Of a stretch of DNA of 64,000 nucleotides, positions 26,460-35,495 are shown piece by piece. The notes beneath the pieces were generated by a model. That model saw only the letters and a list, made by a program, of their open reading frames with translations. It made no database searches and was not told the DNA's origin. Location: NCBI GenBank assembly GCA_002338655.1, contig DDIU01000006.1:1-64000 (forward strand). Direction: 5' to 3'. The position numbers and the translations under genes were made by a program. Source of the DNA: Flammeovirgaceae bacterium UBA1842 (lineage in GTDB: Bacteria; Bacteroidota; Bacteroidia; Cytophagales; Cyclobacteriaceae). Positions within the stretch are counted from its first letter, which is position 1. Each line of letters opens with the position of its first letter.

Positions 26460-28043
26460 TCAATCTATTCCCGGCTGCTTGATCACATAACCAGTTTTGG
26501 CTTTCTCGTCAGCCACCATTTTCCTGACATCTGCAAGCAATGCTTTAGCGTTATAAATAATCCCGTCCTTAATAGTATACTTCACTCCCCCTACCCTAAC
26601 TACTTCATTTTCATCGGTCAGTTTGATGGCACCTGTGCCATACAATGCTTTGAGGTTTACCAAAGGATTTTCTTCTACAATCACAAAGTCTGCCAACTTG
26701 CCTATTTCTACAGAACCAATCTGTTTGTCCATCCCCAATGCCTCCGCACCATTAAGTGTGGCTGCTCTGATCACTTCTAAAGGATGAAAACCAGCTTCCC
26801 GCAATAACTCCAATTCCCTTATGAACGCAAACCCATAAAGTTGAAAGATAAACCCTGAATCTGAGCCAGCGGTCACTCTCCCACCTCTGTTTTTATACTC
26901 ATTGATAAAAGTCATCCACAACAAATAATTTTGTTTCCAACTCACCTCCTGTTCCGTGCCCCAATAGTGCCAATAGGATCCATGTGATTTTTTACTGGGT
27001 TGATAAAATTCCCACAAGGAAGGCATAGTATATTCTTCATGCCACTCTGCCCGTCTTGCACGCATCAGATCACGGCTGGCCTCATAAATGTTAAAAGTGG
27101 GATCTATTGTAAAGTCTAAGGCCAACAGCTCATTCATCACAGCATTCCATTTTTCAGAATAAGGGGGAGCGGCCTGCTTCCACAATTTACCAGCCTCACC
27201 AAAACGGTGTTGCTCATTGTTATAATTATAATCCAATGGGTAATCCTGAACAGTTTGATCTGTAAACAAAGCCTCAGGCAAACCATACCAATGCTCCATG
27301 GAAGTAAGTCCTGCTCTTGCAGAATGAAGGACATTCCACCTTGCTACATCCATTTGTGCATGGTGCATAGCGGATCTAAGACCTAATTTTTTGTTTTCAT
27401 CTAATGCGGCAGCCATTATATTTGGGGCAGCACCAAAGAATTTAATGCCATCAGCTCCTTTTTTTGCGTTATCCCGTACCCATTCCCTAGCCATTTCTGG
27501 GGTACTGATAGGCTGGCTGCTCCCCATGCCAAATGCCGTATAGGCCAAAATCCTAGGGGCTGTAATTTCATTTTTACTGCTTTTTTGCTTTTGATCAAGT
27601 ACCCAGTCCAGCCCATTGCCTGCCGCTGGCTCGCGAATAGTAGTAACCCCGTGCCCCATCCATAGTTTGAACACATACTCAGCGCTCACTCCTTGCGCTG
27701 CCCCTCCTATATGCCCATGCATATCAATTAATCCTGGTAGTAAGTACATCCCTGACGCATCAAGTTCTTTACCTCCTTTTTTTAAAGTTGGCCTATTTTC
27801 AGGATCAATAGCCACACCCGGATACCCTACGGTTTTGATAGCCACAATTTTATTTTGCTCTACTACAATATCCACTGGTCCTGTAGGTGGCGCACCATTT
27901 CCATTTATCAAAGTAACTCCACGAATAATTAATTGTGGCCATGGGCCTTCCCCTTCTGACCTTGATGGTGCCTTATCTACCTGACTGTATAAATTGACAG
28001 AAAGAAATAATGCAATGGCAATTAGGTATACTCTTGATATCAT
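26460..28043 (-). CDS. Secreted amidohydrolase-family enzyme
   Basis: A 527-residue protein with signal peptide (MISRVYLIAIALFLSVNLYSQ). The metal-dependent hydrolase motifs are LLPGLIDMHGHIGG (HxH metal ligands), SAMHHAQMD (histidines of the second site) and VTAGSDSGF (catalytic Asp). The C-terminal stretch ALGMDKQIGSVEIGKLADFVIV is typical of imidazolonepropionase- or prolidase-like amidohydrolases of the periplasm. The substrate cannot be told. It faces asnB with stop codons almost touching. Confidence 0.9.
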   Translation of the reverse strand: MISRVYLIAIALFLSVNLYSQVDKAPSRSEGEGPWPQLIIRGVTLINGNGAPPTGPVDIVVEQNKIVAIKTVGYPGVAIDPENRPTLKKGGKELDASGMYLLPGLIDMHGHIGGAAQGVSAEYVFKLWMGHGVTTIREPAAGNGLDWVLDQKQKSSKNEITAPRILAYTAFGMGSSQPISTPEMAREWVRDNAKKGADGIKFFGAAPNIMAAALDENKKLGLRSAMHHAQMDVARWNVLHSARAGLTSMEHWYGLPEALFTDQTVQDYPLDYNYNNEQHRFGEAGKLWKQAAPPYSEKWNAVMNELLALDFTIDPTFNIYEASRDLMRARRAEWHEEYTMPSLWEFYQPSKKSHGSYWHYWGTEQEVSWKQNYLLWMTFINEYKNRGGRVTAGSDSGFIFQLYGFAFIRELELLREAGFHPLEVIRAATLNGAEALGMDKQIGSVEIGKLADFVIVEENPLVNLKALYGTGAIKLTDENEVVRVGGVKYTIKDGIIYNAKALLADVRKMVADEKAKTGYVIKQPGID

Positions 28044-28142
28044 AACTATTGAAATTTATAGATTCAATATAGTCATCAAGATTGAAAATGAGTAACCTTA
28101 TTTGATGGAAGGTTTTATAACTCCCTATTGATAGTAATTTAA

Positions 28143-29270
28143 TTACCTGCCCGGAATACCCGCCACCTTTGGATTAAATCTTAAGATATGATAGGGTGCA
28201 GCAGATTTCATATGACTTTTAGAACGTAGCATTTGGTCTGGCAAGGCACTGTCAGTAAAATACAAATAGCCATCTCCACCAAAGCTGGCACCATCTGCCC
28301 ACCTGATTTTATTACTTTTAATAAGTGTAATTAGCTTACCATCAGGTGAAAGGCGCATTATTCCATTATGCTCTACATCAGTAATGTAAACATTGTTTAA
28401 AGTATCGATACTCAGACCGTCATTCAAAGGTTTTGGCCCTACCTGTTCTACAAAACGGCTTAGTTCTTTAGGTAATAAAGACGTGTTATTCAAATACTCT
28501 GTTTTTATCCGAAATAAGCCGTCATGTGCCATGGCACCATAGAATAGATAATTTTCGTTGGCAGACAATACTAGCCCATCAATACCCGGTTTTAGTGCGA
28601 AAAGGCCCCAAAAGAAGGTGACATCCATATTGTTATTCCTTATAATCCAATCCTGAGGGTAAACGGAAGCATCATTTTCCAACAATCTTCTTGATTCACC
28701 CGTTTTTGAATTATATACAACCACAGCTGGATTTTTACCAAAAAGATTAAGGTCAGCAATATAAACCATACCTTCCTTACTCACTTGAAGATCATTATAA
28801 AAAGAGCCGATTCCGGCTATCTCCGGGGAAAACGTATGGTCATGTACTAATTCGTTAGTGGACAGATCAAAAGCCAGCAGCCTTACGGTTTGTAAGCCAT
28901 GATTGCCATGATCAATAGTCCAGAGTACATTATTTTTATCAATAAATGTCCCAAGCACAGTTATAAACTGATCTTGAAAGGCTTCATTTGGAAAGGCCTT
29001 GGCCTTCCCATTAACAATTTCTAACAACTTATCTCCTTCTGGCCGTGACTCTGGATGTACTGTAAAGAAAATTCGATTATCTTTTGATACGGCCAGATTG
29101 CCAAAAGCCTGATCATAAGTAAATACTATTTCAAGACTATCTTCAGGGAATAACGGTTCGGTGGACAAATTGGGGTAGTATTCACCACCACCATACCTAA
29201 TCCGAATAAAAACAGAAAGAATAACTAAAACAGCCAGAAAAGTAAGGGCAACTATTTTTAGTTTTCGCAT
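28143..29270 (-). CDS. Major-royal-jelly/yellow-like beta-propeller protein
   Basis: A 375-residue protein with an N-terminal membrane anchor (VALTFLAVLVILSVF) and a six-bladed-propeller type body. Stretches such as NVLWTIDHGN, FYNDLQVSKEGMVYIAD, ALKPGIDGLVLSANENYLFYGA and WADGASFGGDGYLYFTDS fit the MRJP/yellow family, distantly related to SMP-30 lactonases. Possible roles are lactone hydrolysis or ligand binding; none is proven. It lies between the amidohydrolase and the SPOR/OmpA triplet on the same strand. Confidence 0.72.
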   Translation of the reverse strand: MRKLKIVALTFLAVLVILSVFIRIRYGGGEYYPNLSTEPLFPEDSLEIVFTYDQAFGNLAVSKDNRIFFTVHPESRPEGDKLLEIVNGKAKAFPNEAFQDQFITVLGTFIDKNNVLWTIDHGNHGLQTVRLLAFDLSTNELVHDHTFSPEIAGIGSFYNDLQVSKEGMVYIADLNLFGKNPAVVVYNSKTGESRRLLENDASVYPQDWIIRNNNMDVTFFWGLFALKPGIDGLVLSANENYLFYGAMAHDGLFRIKTEYLNNTSLLPKELSRFVEQVGPKPLNDGLSIDTLNNVYITDVEHNGIMRLSPDGKLITLIKSNKIRWADGASFGGDGYLYFTDSALPDQMLRSKSHMKSAAPYHILRFNPKVAGIPGR

Positions 29271-29277
29271 CTATACA

Positions 29278-30516
29278 TTACTCTTCTAGGATCTCTATTT
29301 CAACACGGACGTTGTATTTGGCCTGCGTACTATTTTTGTCATATAACATACGCTTTCCACCCCAAGCTTTAATTTCCATTCTATCAGGACTGATACCGTT
29401 GTCAATCAAAAAGTCCCGAATTACCTCAGCCCTCTGCTTTGAAAGCTCTTTGGCTGAGCCAAATCCTTTTGGGTTATTGTCTGACAGACTGAAGAAATTA
29501 TTGCCCTCAACTGATATTATAGGTCCGGCATTATTACCATTCACATGTCCATGAATTTTGATTTTCAAATCCTTGTTTTCATTCAGCATTTCCAAAAGGC
29601 TTAACACTTCATATTTGGATTCGGGCCGCATGACAGCAGCATCTTTAAAAAAGAATACATTGTACATTGTCACTATATCACCAATATGATATCGTACCAA
29701 ATTAAAATTCAATACTGCTCCATTCTCAGTTGAATCCAACCCAATATCAGCTGCATATTCAAATGGCTTATAGTAGTTCAATTCCTTTTGCAGCTTTCTA
29801 AATCCAAAAATATCAGCTAAAATAATCAGTTCACCCGTTCTGTTTTTAGGATCATCAATTGGCGTAAATTTTCCAGACTCAGCTGTTTCCAAAAGTTTCG
29901 ACCTTTCCGAATCAATGATCTGAACTTCACCTTGGATGGGCTCATTATTTACCGCATTTACCAAATTAAATAACACATTAAACCGATCATCTTTTTCTAC
30001 AACCAACTCCTCTTCAGGTTGCACTGTTACATCTGGTTGCTCCACTTCTTCTTTTAAGACAGGTGAAACTTCTTCTATGTCATTGGTAGCTACCGGCTCA
30101 ACTTTTACTATTTCCATGGGTTCGGCCTTGTTTGATTGAGCAGCTTTAGTTACTTCTTCAGGTTCGTTCTCAGCTTTCTTGTGTGTCACCTCACCGGAAT
30201 GGGCTGTTGATACGTGAACCCATGCATCTTGGAAATCCGTTTGTCCACGAAGGTCCCTCATCTTTGTAAGTGCCTCTTTGAAATTTTGTGTATGATCAGT
30301 ATAAACAAAGATTAAAGTTCCCCTACTGCTAAGGCCACTTTCGGCTTTGTAACCAAGATTATTCACATGCTTTTTAAATTTATTGGCCAACCCCTGTTGA
30401 TTTACAGAATAGGCACCAACCACAACCGCATAACCGGGTGGAATATTGGTGGTTTGGCTCTTGACTGAGAGCGATACTAGTGATCCAATTACGATGAGAA
30501 GATATTTGATTTTCAT
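29278..30516 (-). CDS. SPOR-like plus OmpA-family envelope protein, copy 3
   Basis: A 412-residue exported protein (signal KYLLIVIGSLVSLSVKSQ). Order of parts: SPOR-like fold at about 27-105 (YAVVVGAYSVNQQGLANKFK), a Glu/Val-rich linker to about 170, a beta-sandwich at about 180-265 (GEVQIIDSERSKLL), then an OmpA peptidoglycan-binding domain at about 280-412 with MYNVFFFKDAAVMRPES, KIKIHGHVNG and MEIKAWGGKRMLYDKNS. It probably bridges outer membrane and cell wall. Third of three tandem paralogues; the linker is longest here. Confidence 0.85.
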   Translation of the reverse strand: MKIKYLLIVIGSLVSLSVKSQTTNIPPGYAVVVGAYSVNQQGLANKFKKHVNNLGYKAESGLSSRGTLIFVYTDHTQNFKEALTKMRDLRGQTDFQDAWVHVSTAHSGEVTHKKAENEPEEVTKAAQSNKAEPMEIVKVEPVATNDIEEVSPVLKEEVEQPDVTVQPEEELVVEKDDRFNVLFNLVNAVNNEPIQGEVQIIDSERSKLLETAESGKFTPIDDPKNRTGELIILADIFGFRKLQKELNYYKPFEYAADIGLDSTENGAVLNFNLVRYHIGDIVTMYNVFFFKDAAVMRPESKYEVLSLLEMLNENKDLKIKIHGHVNGNNAGPIISVEGNNFFSLSDNNPKGFGSAKELSKQRAEVIRDFLIDNGISPDRMEIKAWGGKRMLYDKNSTQAKYNVRVEIEILEE

Positions 30517-30540
30517 TTCATTCTATCTGGTGAGCGATAT

Positions 30541-31734
30541 CTATAAAATTTCAATTTCTACACGAACATTTTTATCTGCATTTGTACTGTTCTTATCATA
30601 AATCATTTTCTTACCGCCCCAACCTATAATTTCCATTCTACCTTCATCAATCCCTTGATCCATGAGCCAATGTTTTATTGTATAGGCCCTATAAAGTGAC
30701 AGTTTTTTTGCACTTGCTGTCTCTTCAAGATGAGATCCGTTTAAATTAAAAAACATCTTGTCATCTAAGTCCAAATGTTTCACAGGACCCCGTGAATTAC
30801 CATTGGTATGCCCATGAATTTTTATTCTTATGCTTTCATCTTCCCGCATCATATCCAACAATTGATTCAGTTCGTATATTGATTCCTCACGCATGATAGC
30901 AGCATCTATATAGAAGTACACATTATACATGGTCATGAAATCACCATTACGAAACCTACTCAATGGAAAATCCAATATAATACTGTCACCCACCAAAGTC
31001 ACATAACCTTTCGTTTCTGAAGTAAGTGGTTCATCTAGATCCAACGTACGGGAGAGTATTTGATACCCAAAGACATCTGATGTAATCTTTATTCTGTTGG
31101 TGCCATTTTTTGGGTCTTTTAACTCAATAAGTTGGTTAGCCTTTTCAGTACCAATTTCTTTATTTCTTTCAACATCAATAACCTTTACATTCCCCTCTAT
31201 TTCGTTTTGATTGGTGATGTTATAGGCATTGACATAAATCCAATAAATGTTGTCTGGTTTTTCTGCTTTTGGTTTTTCTATTGCTATTGGCTGAGGCTTT
31301 ACCTCTTCCATGGCGATGTTTTTGGGCTCATTTTCAGCAATTGGTTCTTTATTTTCAATAGTTTGTTTTTTAACCAACTGGTCGGAGGGGATATGAAGAC
31401 AATTAAAGTTGCCGTTGTACAACCATGCGTGGGGAAGAGCTTCAAATTGGTCCCTTATTTTCAAAACTGCCTCTCTCGCTTCTTCTACATTATCTGATTC
31501 GAAGGTATATACATAGAACATGTTATTGAAGTTGTTCTTACGGACTTTTGTATTAAGGGATTGTTCTGCATAATCCGTTGCCAACTGCTTCGCATTGCTT
31601 TCAGAACTAAATGCGCCTATTATCGCATAGCTTTTTACATTGTCCTTCTCCTGCGCATTCGACTGATAGGTAGCAAATAACATACACAATAGCAATCCTG
31701 AAATTATCTTCAATACCGAATTCATATATCTCAA
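30541..31734 (-). CDS. SPOR-like plus OmpA-family envelope protein, copy 2
   Basis: A 397-residue paralogue of its neighbours: signal peptide (ISGLLLCMLFATYQSNAQ), SPOR-like domain (YAIIGAFSSESNAKQLATDY), linker with repeated Glu/Pro/Lys, beta-sandwich (GNVKVIDVERNKEIG), OmpA domain (MYNVYFYIDAAIMREES; IKIHGHTNGNSRG; MEIIGWGGKKMIYDKNS). Its ATG overlaps the stop of copy 1 by 4 bases, so translation is coupled. Role in anchoring the envelope is inferred from the OmpA domain. Confidence 0.86.
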   Translation of the reverse strand: MRYMNSVLKIISGLLLCMLFATYQSNAQEKDNVKSYAIIGAFSSESNAKQLATDYAEQSLNTKVRKNNFNNMFYVYTFESDNVEEAREAVLKIRDQFEALPHAWLYNGNFNCLHIPSDQLVKKQTIENKEPIAENEPKNIAMEEVKPQPIAIEKPKAEKPDNIYWIYVNAYNITNQNEIEGNVKVIDVERNKEIGTEKANQLIELKDPKNGTNRIKITSDVFGYQILSRTLDLDEPLTSETKGYVTLVGDSIILDFPLSRFRNGDFMTMYNVYFYIDAAIMREESIYELNQLLDMMREDESIRIKIHGHTNGNSRGPVKHLDLDDKMFFNLNGSHLEETASAKKLSLYRAYTIKHWLMDQGIDEGRMEIIGWGGKKMIYDKNSTNADKNVRVEIEIL

Positions 31735-32942
31735 TTATCTTCTAATATTTCTATCTCAACCCGGACATTTTTAAACGCCTGCGGATCATTTTTATCATAA
31801 ATCATTTTCTTACCGCCCCAACCTTTTATCTCCATCCTATCCTCTGAAATACCTTGTTCTATCAACCATCTCTGTATGGTATAAGCTCTATAAAGGGATA
31901 GTTTTTTTGCTGATCCCCGCCCTTCTTTATGTTCAGCATTCAGCGAGAAGAAGTTCTTATCTTCCGGATCAAGGTGTATTATTTTCCCACTTGAGTTACC
32001 ATTAGTATGCCCATGTATCCTTACAAAAAGTTTGTTGTTTTCTTTAAGCATATCCAGCAGACTATTGAGTTCATAAATCGATTCTGGTTTCATAATAGCC
32101 GCATCGATAAAGAAATATACATTGTACATTACCAATACATCGCCTTTTTTAAACCTTTGCATTGCAAAATCAACAATTATGGAATCCCCTATCATGTGAA
32201 TTACACTTTTGGTTGAATCATTGATTGGATCTTTAAGGTTAACATTTTGTTGCACCTCCCTAAAGCCAAACATATCCGTAGCCAATTTTATTTGGCTAGA
32301 CCCGTTGTTGGGATCCTTAACTTCCACCAACTCAAGTGATTTGGCTACTTGCAATTGCTTTGCCCTAACAGGGTCGATAATATTAACCTTACCTTTTACT
32401 TCTTTAAGGTTTTTAGCGTTTACAGTATTCAAGTATAAATAATAAACATTTTCCTTTTTCTCTAGTCTAGACTCCGCATCTTCATTTACTAAAGTATTTT
32501 CAGCGGTTTTTTTAGATTTTTTTACTTGATTTGATTTGTTTACATCAGGTAGTTTATTCCCTTCAGATATTTTAACGTTTGGTTTGTTTATATCCTGATT
32601 TCTACCCAAAATGCCCCTATACACCCATACATCATAAAATTGGGGGAAGTTAGCAAGTATCCTATCCCTTTCGGCCGTAGCATTTTCGGCTATTTCATAA
32701 ACATAAAAGATATCCTTAGTTGGGTGTAATTGATAATCTGCCTTTATATTAAGTGTTTTAGCATAATTTGCCAGTTTGATCGCATTTTTCTCGAATGCAA
32801 AGGCACCAATGACAACATAACTTTTACCTTCCTTTTCACTATTTGAGGGAGTCTGACTGTAACCCGTAAATACACCGGCAAAAAATAATATGAGTGTTAT
32901 ACTCAACAGTCGAGACCTCTGAATTGTAGGTTGAGGTTTCAT
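31731..32942 (-). CDS. SPOR-like plus OmpA-family envelope protein, copy 1
   Basis: A 403-residue paralogue and the promoter-proximal copy. It has a signal peptide (LSITLILFFAGVFTGYSQ), a SPOR-like domain (YVVIGAFAFEKNAIKLANYA), a lysine-rich linker, a beta-sandwich (GKVNIIDPVRAKQL) and a C-terminal OmpA domain (MYNVYFFIDAAIMKPES; VRIHGHTNGNSSG; MEIKGWGGKKMIYDKND). The SPOR fold binds denuded glycan in other proteins. It overlaps copy 2 by 4 bases. About 220 bases of AT-rich DNA precede it. Confidence 0.86.
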   Translation of the reverse strand: MKPQPTIQRSRLLSITLILFFAGVFTGYSQTPSNSEKEGKSYVVIGAFAFEKNAIKLANYAKTLNIKADYQLHPTKDIFYVYEIAENATAERDRILANFPQFYDVWVYRGILGRNQDINKPNVKISEGNKLPDVNKSNQVKKSKKTAENTLVNEDAESRLEKKENVYYLYLNTVNAKNLKEVKGKVNIIDPVRAKQLQVAKSLELVEVKDPNNGSSQIKLATDMFGFREVQQNVNLKDPINDSTKSVIHMIGDSIIVDFAMQRFKKGDVLVMYNVYFFIDAAIMKPESIYELNSLLDMLKENNKLFVRIHGHTNGNSSGKIIHLDPEDKNFFSLNAEHKEGRGSAKKLSLYRAYTIQRWLIEQGISEDRMEIKGWGGKKMIYDKNDPQAFKNVRVEIEILEDN

Positions 32943-33148
32943 AAATTTAAAAAAATAGCCAACAAAGTTTAAAAAATGATTGCGATAATATAATTATATA
33001 TAGGTATCAATCCAAGTTTATTTTGCTAAGTTACTCTATTTAAGCAAATTATAGATTGTTTTTATTATATTTTAAAGTTAATATATAATAAATACAGCTT
33101 CTATTTGGATCAATTAAAGTCTTCTTAAAGTGAGAATATAACTTTATC

Positions 33149-33178
33149 TTGCACTAAAATTTGAATTATATACCTTTG
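33149..33178 (+). promoter_or_regulatory. Promoter of the 159-residue lipoprotein gene
   Basis: TTG (33149-33151), a 19-base spacer and TACCTTTG (33171-33178). The predicted transcript start is about 20 bases before the ATG at 33203, confirming that start over an ATG further upstream. Confidence 0.75.
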
Positions 33179-33202
33179 AATAAAAGCAAAACAAACACCA
33201 TC

Positions 33203-33682
33203 ATGAGATTTTTAAATTTGAATATTCTTTCTGCTATTGCTATTGGGATTTTATTATTTGGTTGTGGTAAACCAGCCCAAAATGAGAGTGAAGTAACTGA
33301 CAATAAAGACACTGAAATCCCAGATGATGTTCAAGTGGAACAAACACTTTATGATGAAGTAATAGGGGTGCATGATGAAATAATGCCCAAGTTAGAGGAC
33401 ATGATGAACCTCAAAGGTGACTTGCAAGAAAAAGCTGACCTTTTGAGTCAGGACGAGAAGCAATCTGAAAAGGTAGCAGAAATGGAAGTGGCCATTAAAA
33501 ACCTAGAAGGTGCTGATGAAGCCATGATGAACTGGATGCGCAACTTTAAACCACAACGCGACAATGTAAGCCATGACGCGGTAGTGGAATATTACACCAA
33601 ACAAAAAGTGTCCATTGATAGTGTAAGAACACTGATGGAAAATGCAATGGCAAAAGGAGCCGAGCTTATCAAAGAAGAATAG
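33203..33682 (+). CDS. Lipoprotein with coiled-coil region
   Basis: From the ATG at 33203 the product has 159 residues with signal and lipobox (ILLFGC, lipid cysteine followed by GKPAQN). The upstream ATG at 33161 would lie before the predicted transcript start. The mature part is acidic and helical, with heptad-like repeats (DEIMPKLEDMMNLKGDLQEK) and conserved-looking MMNWMRNFKP. Similar small lipoproteins are common in Cytophagales; function unknown. Its stop directly abuts the stop of the converging DUF3820 gene. Confidence 0.82.
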   Translation: MRFLNLNILSAIAIGILLFGCGKPAQNESEVTDNKDTEIPDDVQVEQTLYDEVIGVHDEIMPKLEDMMNLKGDLQEKADLLSQDEKQSEKVAEMEVAIKNLEGADEAMMNWMRNFKPQRDNVSHDAVVEYYTKQKVSIDSVRTLMENAMAKGAELIKEE

Positions 33683-33883
33683 TTAACCCCCTTTCTGGGT
33701 AATCACAATATCCATATAGCGACCTAATTTCCCTTCAGGTAAACCTTTACGTTTAAACCAAAGCAGATAGTCTTCAGGCAAATCAACTAACCTCCTACCC
33801 TTGTACTTACCAAAGGGCATTTTATAACTCATGAGCTCTTGAAATTCCTTGCGGGCTTTTTCTGGGTCAAATGCTTCTTCCAA
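33683..33883 (-). CDS. DUF3820 family protein
   Basis: A 66-residue cytoplasmic protein with the DUF3820 core KMPFGKYKGRRLVDLPEDYLLWF. The family is sometimes named a putative quorum-sensing-regulated virulence factor, without clear biochemical proof. The start is a TTG, since the frame is closed by a stop upstream and no ATG precedes the conserved core except at SYKMPF. No gap separates it from the converging lipoprotein gene. Confidence 0.82.
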   Translation of the reverse strand: MEEAFDPEKARKEFQELMSYKMPFGKYKGRRLVDLPEDYLLWFKRKGLPEGKLGRYMDIVITQKGG

Positions 33884-33964
33884 AGAATTATCGTTATTTA
33901 CTGATCGAAATGCTAAAGTCGATCATTAAAGATTTAAAACCAAGGTTCAGTATATTTACCTCTT

Positions 33965-35008
33965 ATGGCTATTATCAGTAAGAAAAAGAATATTTATAAA
34001 ATAAGTAAGGCCTTAAGGAAATATCTCAATGCTTATGATAGGGAGATAAGTTTGCCGATCAACTATAAGGATTTACTTCGATATAACAATTCCATTCCAT
34101 TACATGACCAACGTGGGCGTGATACATTTTGGGAATCTGTGTTTTATTCTCAGGATGAAATGAAGGAGATTCACCAAAGTGTAAAAACCATCTATGCCAT
34201 TCTAAAAGCCGATGGTGACCTGTCTGTAATGGAACATCTATTTGTAGACCGAATAGATTTATGTATTTATGGTAATACCCAGCCCTTTAGGGTTAGGATT
34301 GTGAACCGCATCAACGATAATTTTGATTACTTCTATATTAAAAATGCCGATGCTTCACGAATTTATGGTTTGGAGCTGGAACACCTGCTTTCTCCCAACC
34401 GCATAAGTTATGTGGTAAATAAAGAGACATTGATTGAAGAACACATTGTGGGGATACCTGGCGACCAGTTTATTAAATTCCATCTCAACAACAAAAACCT
34501 GAACGAGATAAGGCTGGCCAAAGAATTTGTAAAGTTTAATGAGCGCTGTTTTGTGCGCCTATTAGGTGACATGCATTCCAGCAACTTTGTAATCGACATT
34601 ACACCTGATTTTGAGGAAGTCGATTACCGAATTAGGGCAATAGATTTTGATCAGCAATCGTATGAAGGCAGAAAAGCCATCTATCTCCCTCAATATTTCA
34701 AACAAAATAATCCTTTAATTGAAATTGGTTTAAAATGTATGACTCCCGAAACGGTAAAGCAATACCAAAAAGAAGAGCGGTCTTTGATAGCACACCGGTA
34801 CAAAGCCAGCAATAAAAAAACCAATGAACTTCTAGCGGTCATGTCGTCTGATAACATATCTACACCAAAAAATGTTAAGTCATTAGCTCGAGACCTCTCT
34901 AAGCACTATAAAAATGAGGCATTTCTTGAATGCCATACAATGGGGGATTTAGTACGTAAGAGCCTTGAAACCGTTTTGATTCAAAAACCATCCTATAGTT
35001 TTCCATAG
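33965..35008 (+). CDS. Kinase-fold-like protein of unknown role
   Basis: A 347-residue cytoplasmic protein I cannot name. It contains LLGDMHSSNFVID, where Asp202, His204 and Asn207 reproduce the catalytic-loop spacing of aminoglycoside/choline-kinase-like phosphotransferases (GDxHxxN). RAIDFDQQS follows about 25 residues later, with Asp227/Asp229 in the place of the metal-binding DFG aspartate. Upstream EHIVGIPGDQFIKF could hold the ATP-anchoring lysine. The N-terminal 170 residues do not resemble a standard kinase N-lobe. Family assignment is inference from these motifs. Confidence 0.7.
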   Translation: MAIISKKKNIYKISKALRKYLNAYDREISLPINYKDLLRYNNSIPLHDQRGRDTFWESVFYSQDEMKEIHQSVKTIYAILKADGDLSVMEHLFVDRIDLCIYGNTQPFRVRIVNRINDNFDYFYIKNADASRIYGLELEHLLSPNRISYVVNKETLIEEHIVGIPGDQFIKFHLNNKNLNEIRLAKEFVKFNERCFVRLLGDMHSSNFVIDITPDFEEVDYRIRAIDFDQQSYEGRKAIYLPQYFKQNNPLIEIGLKCMTPETVKQYQKEERSLIAHRYKASNKKTNELLAVMSSDNISTPKNVKSLARDLSKHYKNEAFLECHTMGDLVRKSLETVLIQKPSYSFP

Positions 35009-35051
35009 CCGTTGGCTTTTTGTTTCTTTGCCAAACTAAAAAATCAAAATT

Positions 35052-35495
35052 GTGACCACTTCGAAACCTAAAATAGCAGCACTCTTCTCTATGAGTGTTT
35101 TTATTATATTTTGCTTAACAGCCGCGGGCATGTCACTATATTATATGACTGTTAAGGGTGCTTATGAATGGTATCTATATGCCGGACTGATAGTGCTTGG
35201 CCCCATCGGGCTAGGATTGCTGTTTCGAACAGTTTTAAGTTATAAGATTGTATATTTAGGCAAGGGGAGCATAGAAGTCAGGTTTCCCACTAGGTTCAAA
35301 AAAGTAACTTATAAGCTCAATAGTATAGTGAGATGGAGTGAAACCACAGTCAAAACACCGGGTGGAAAGTTCAAAGAACTGGAAATTGTTTTTGATAATA
35401 AAAAGAAACTGCAATTGTCAATACAGGAGCATACCAACTACCCTCAAGTGATTAAATACTTGAAGAAAAAATGTCCTAAAAAATTTATTCAATGA
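35052..35495 (+). CDS. Membrane protein with PH-like C-terminal domain
   Basis: A 147-residue protein starting at GTG with two helices (ALFSMSVFIIFCLTAAGMSL; YLYAGLIVLGPIGLGLLF) followed by a small beta-rich domain ending in a basic tail (KYLKKKCPKKF). The strand pattern SIEVRFPTRFKKVTYKLNSI resembles membrane-anchored PH-like (EbsA/DUF5673-type) proteins; this is tentative. Its end overlaps the crcB start by 4 bases, so the two are co-translated. Confidence 0.72.
   Translation: MTTSKPKIAALFSMSVFIIFCLTAAGMSLYYMTVKGAYEWYLYAGLIVLGPIGLGLLFRTVLSYKIVYLGKGSIEVRFPTRFKKVTYKLNSIVRWSETTVKTPGGKFKELEIVFDNKKKLQLSIQEHTNYPQVIKYLKKKCPKKFIQ

Noticed and set aside
26424..26780. 118-codon plus-strand frame overlapping asnB end and amidohydrolase
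   Set aside because: Overlaps two well-supported genes; composition and sequence look like a shadow.
31132..31497. Hydrophobic open frame on the plus strand inside the SPOR/OmpA copy 2 gene
   Set aside because: It is a reverse-strand shadow of the lysine/glutamate-rich linker, whose codons read as Phe/Leu on the other strand.
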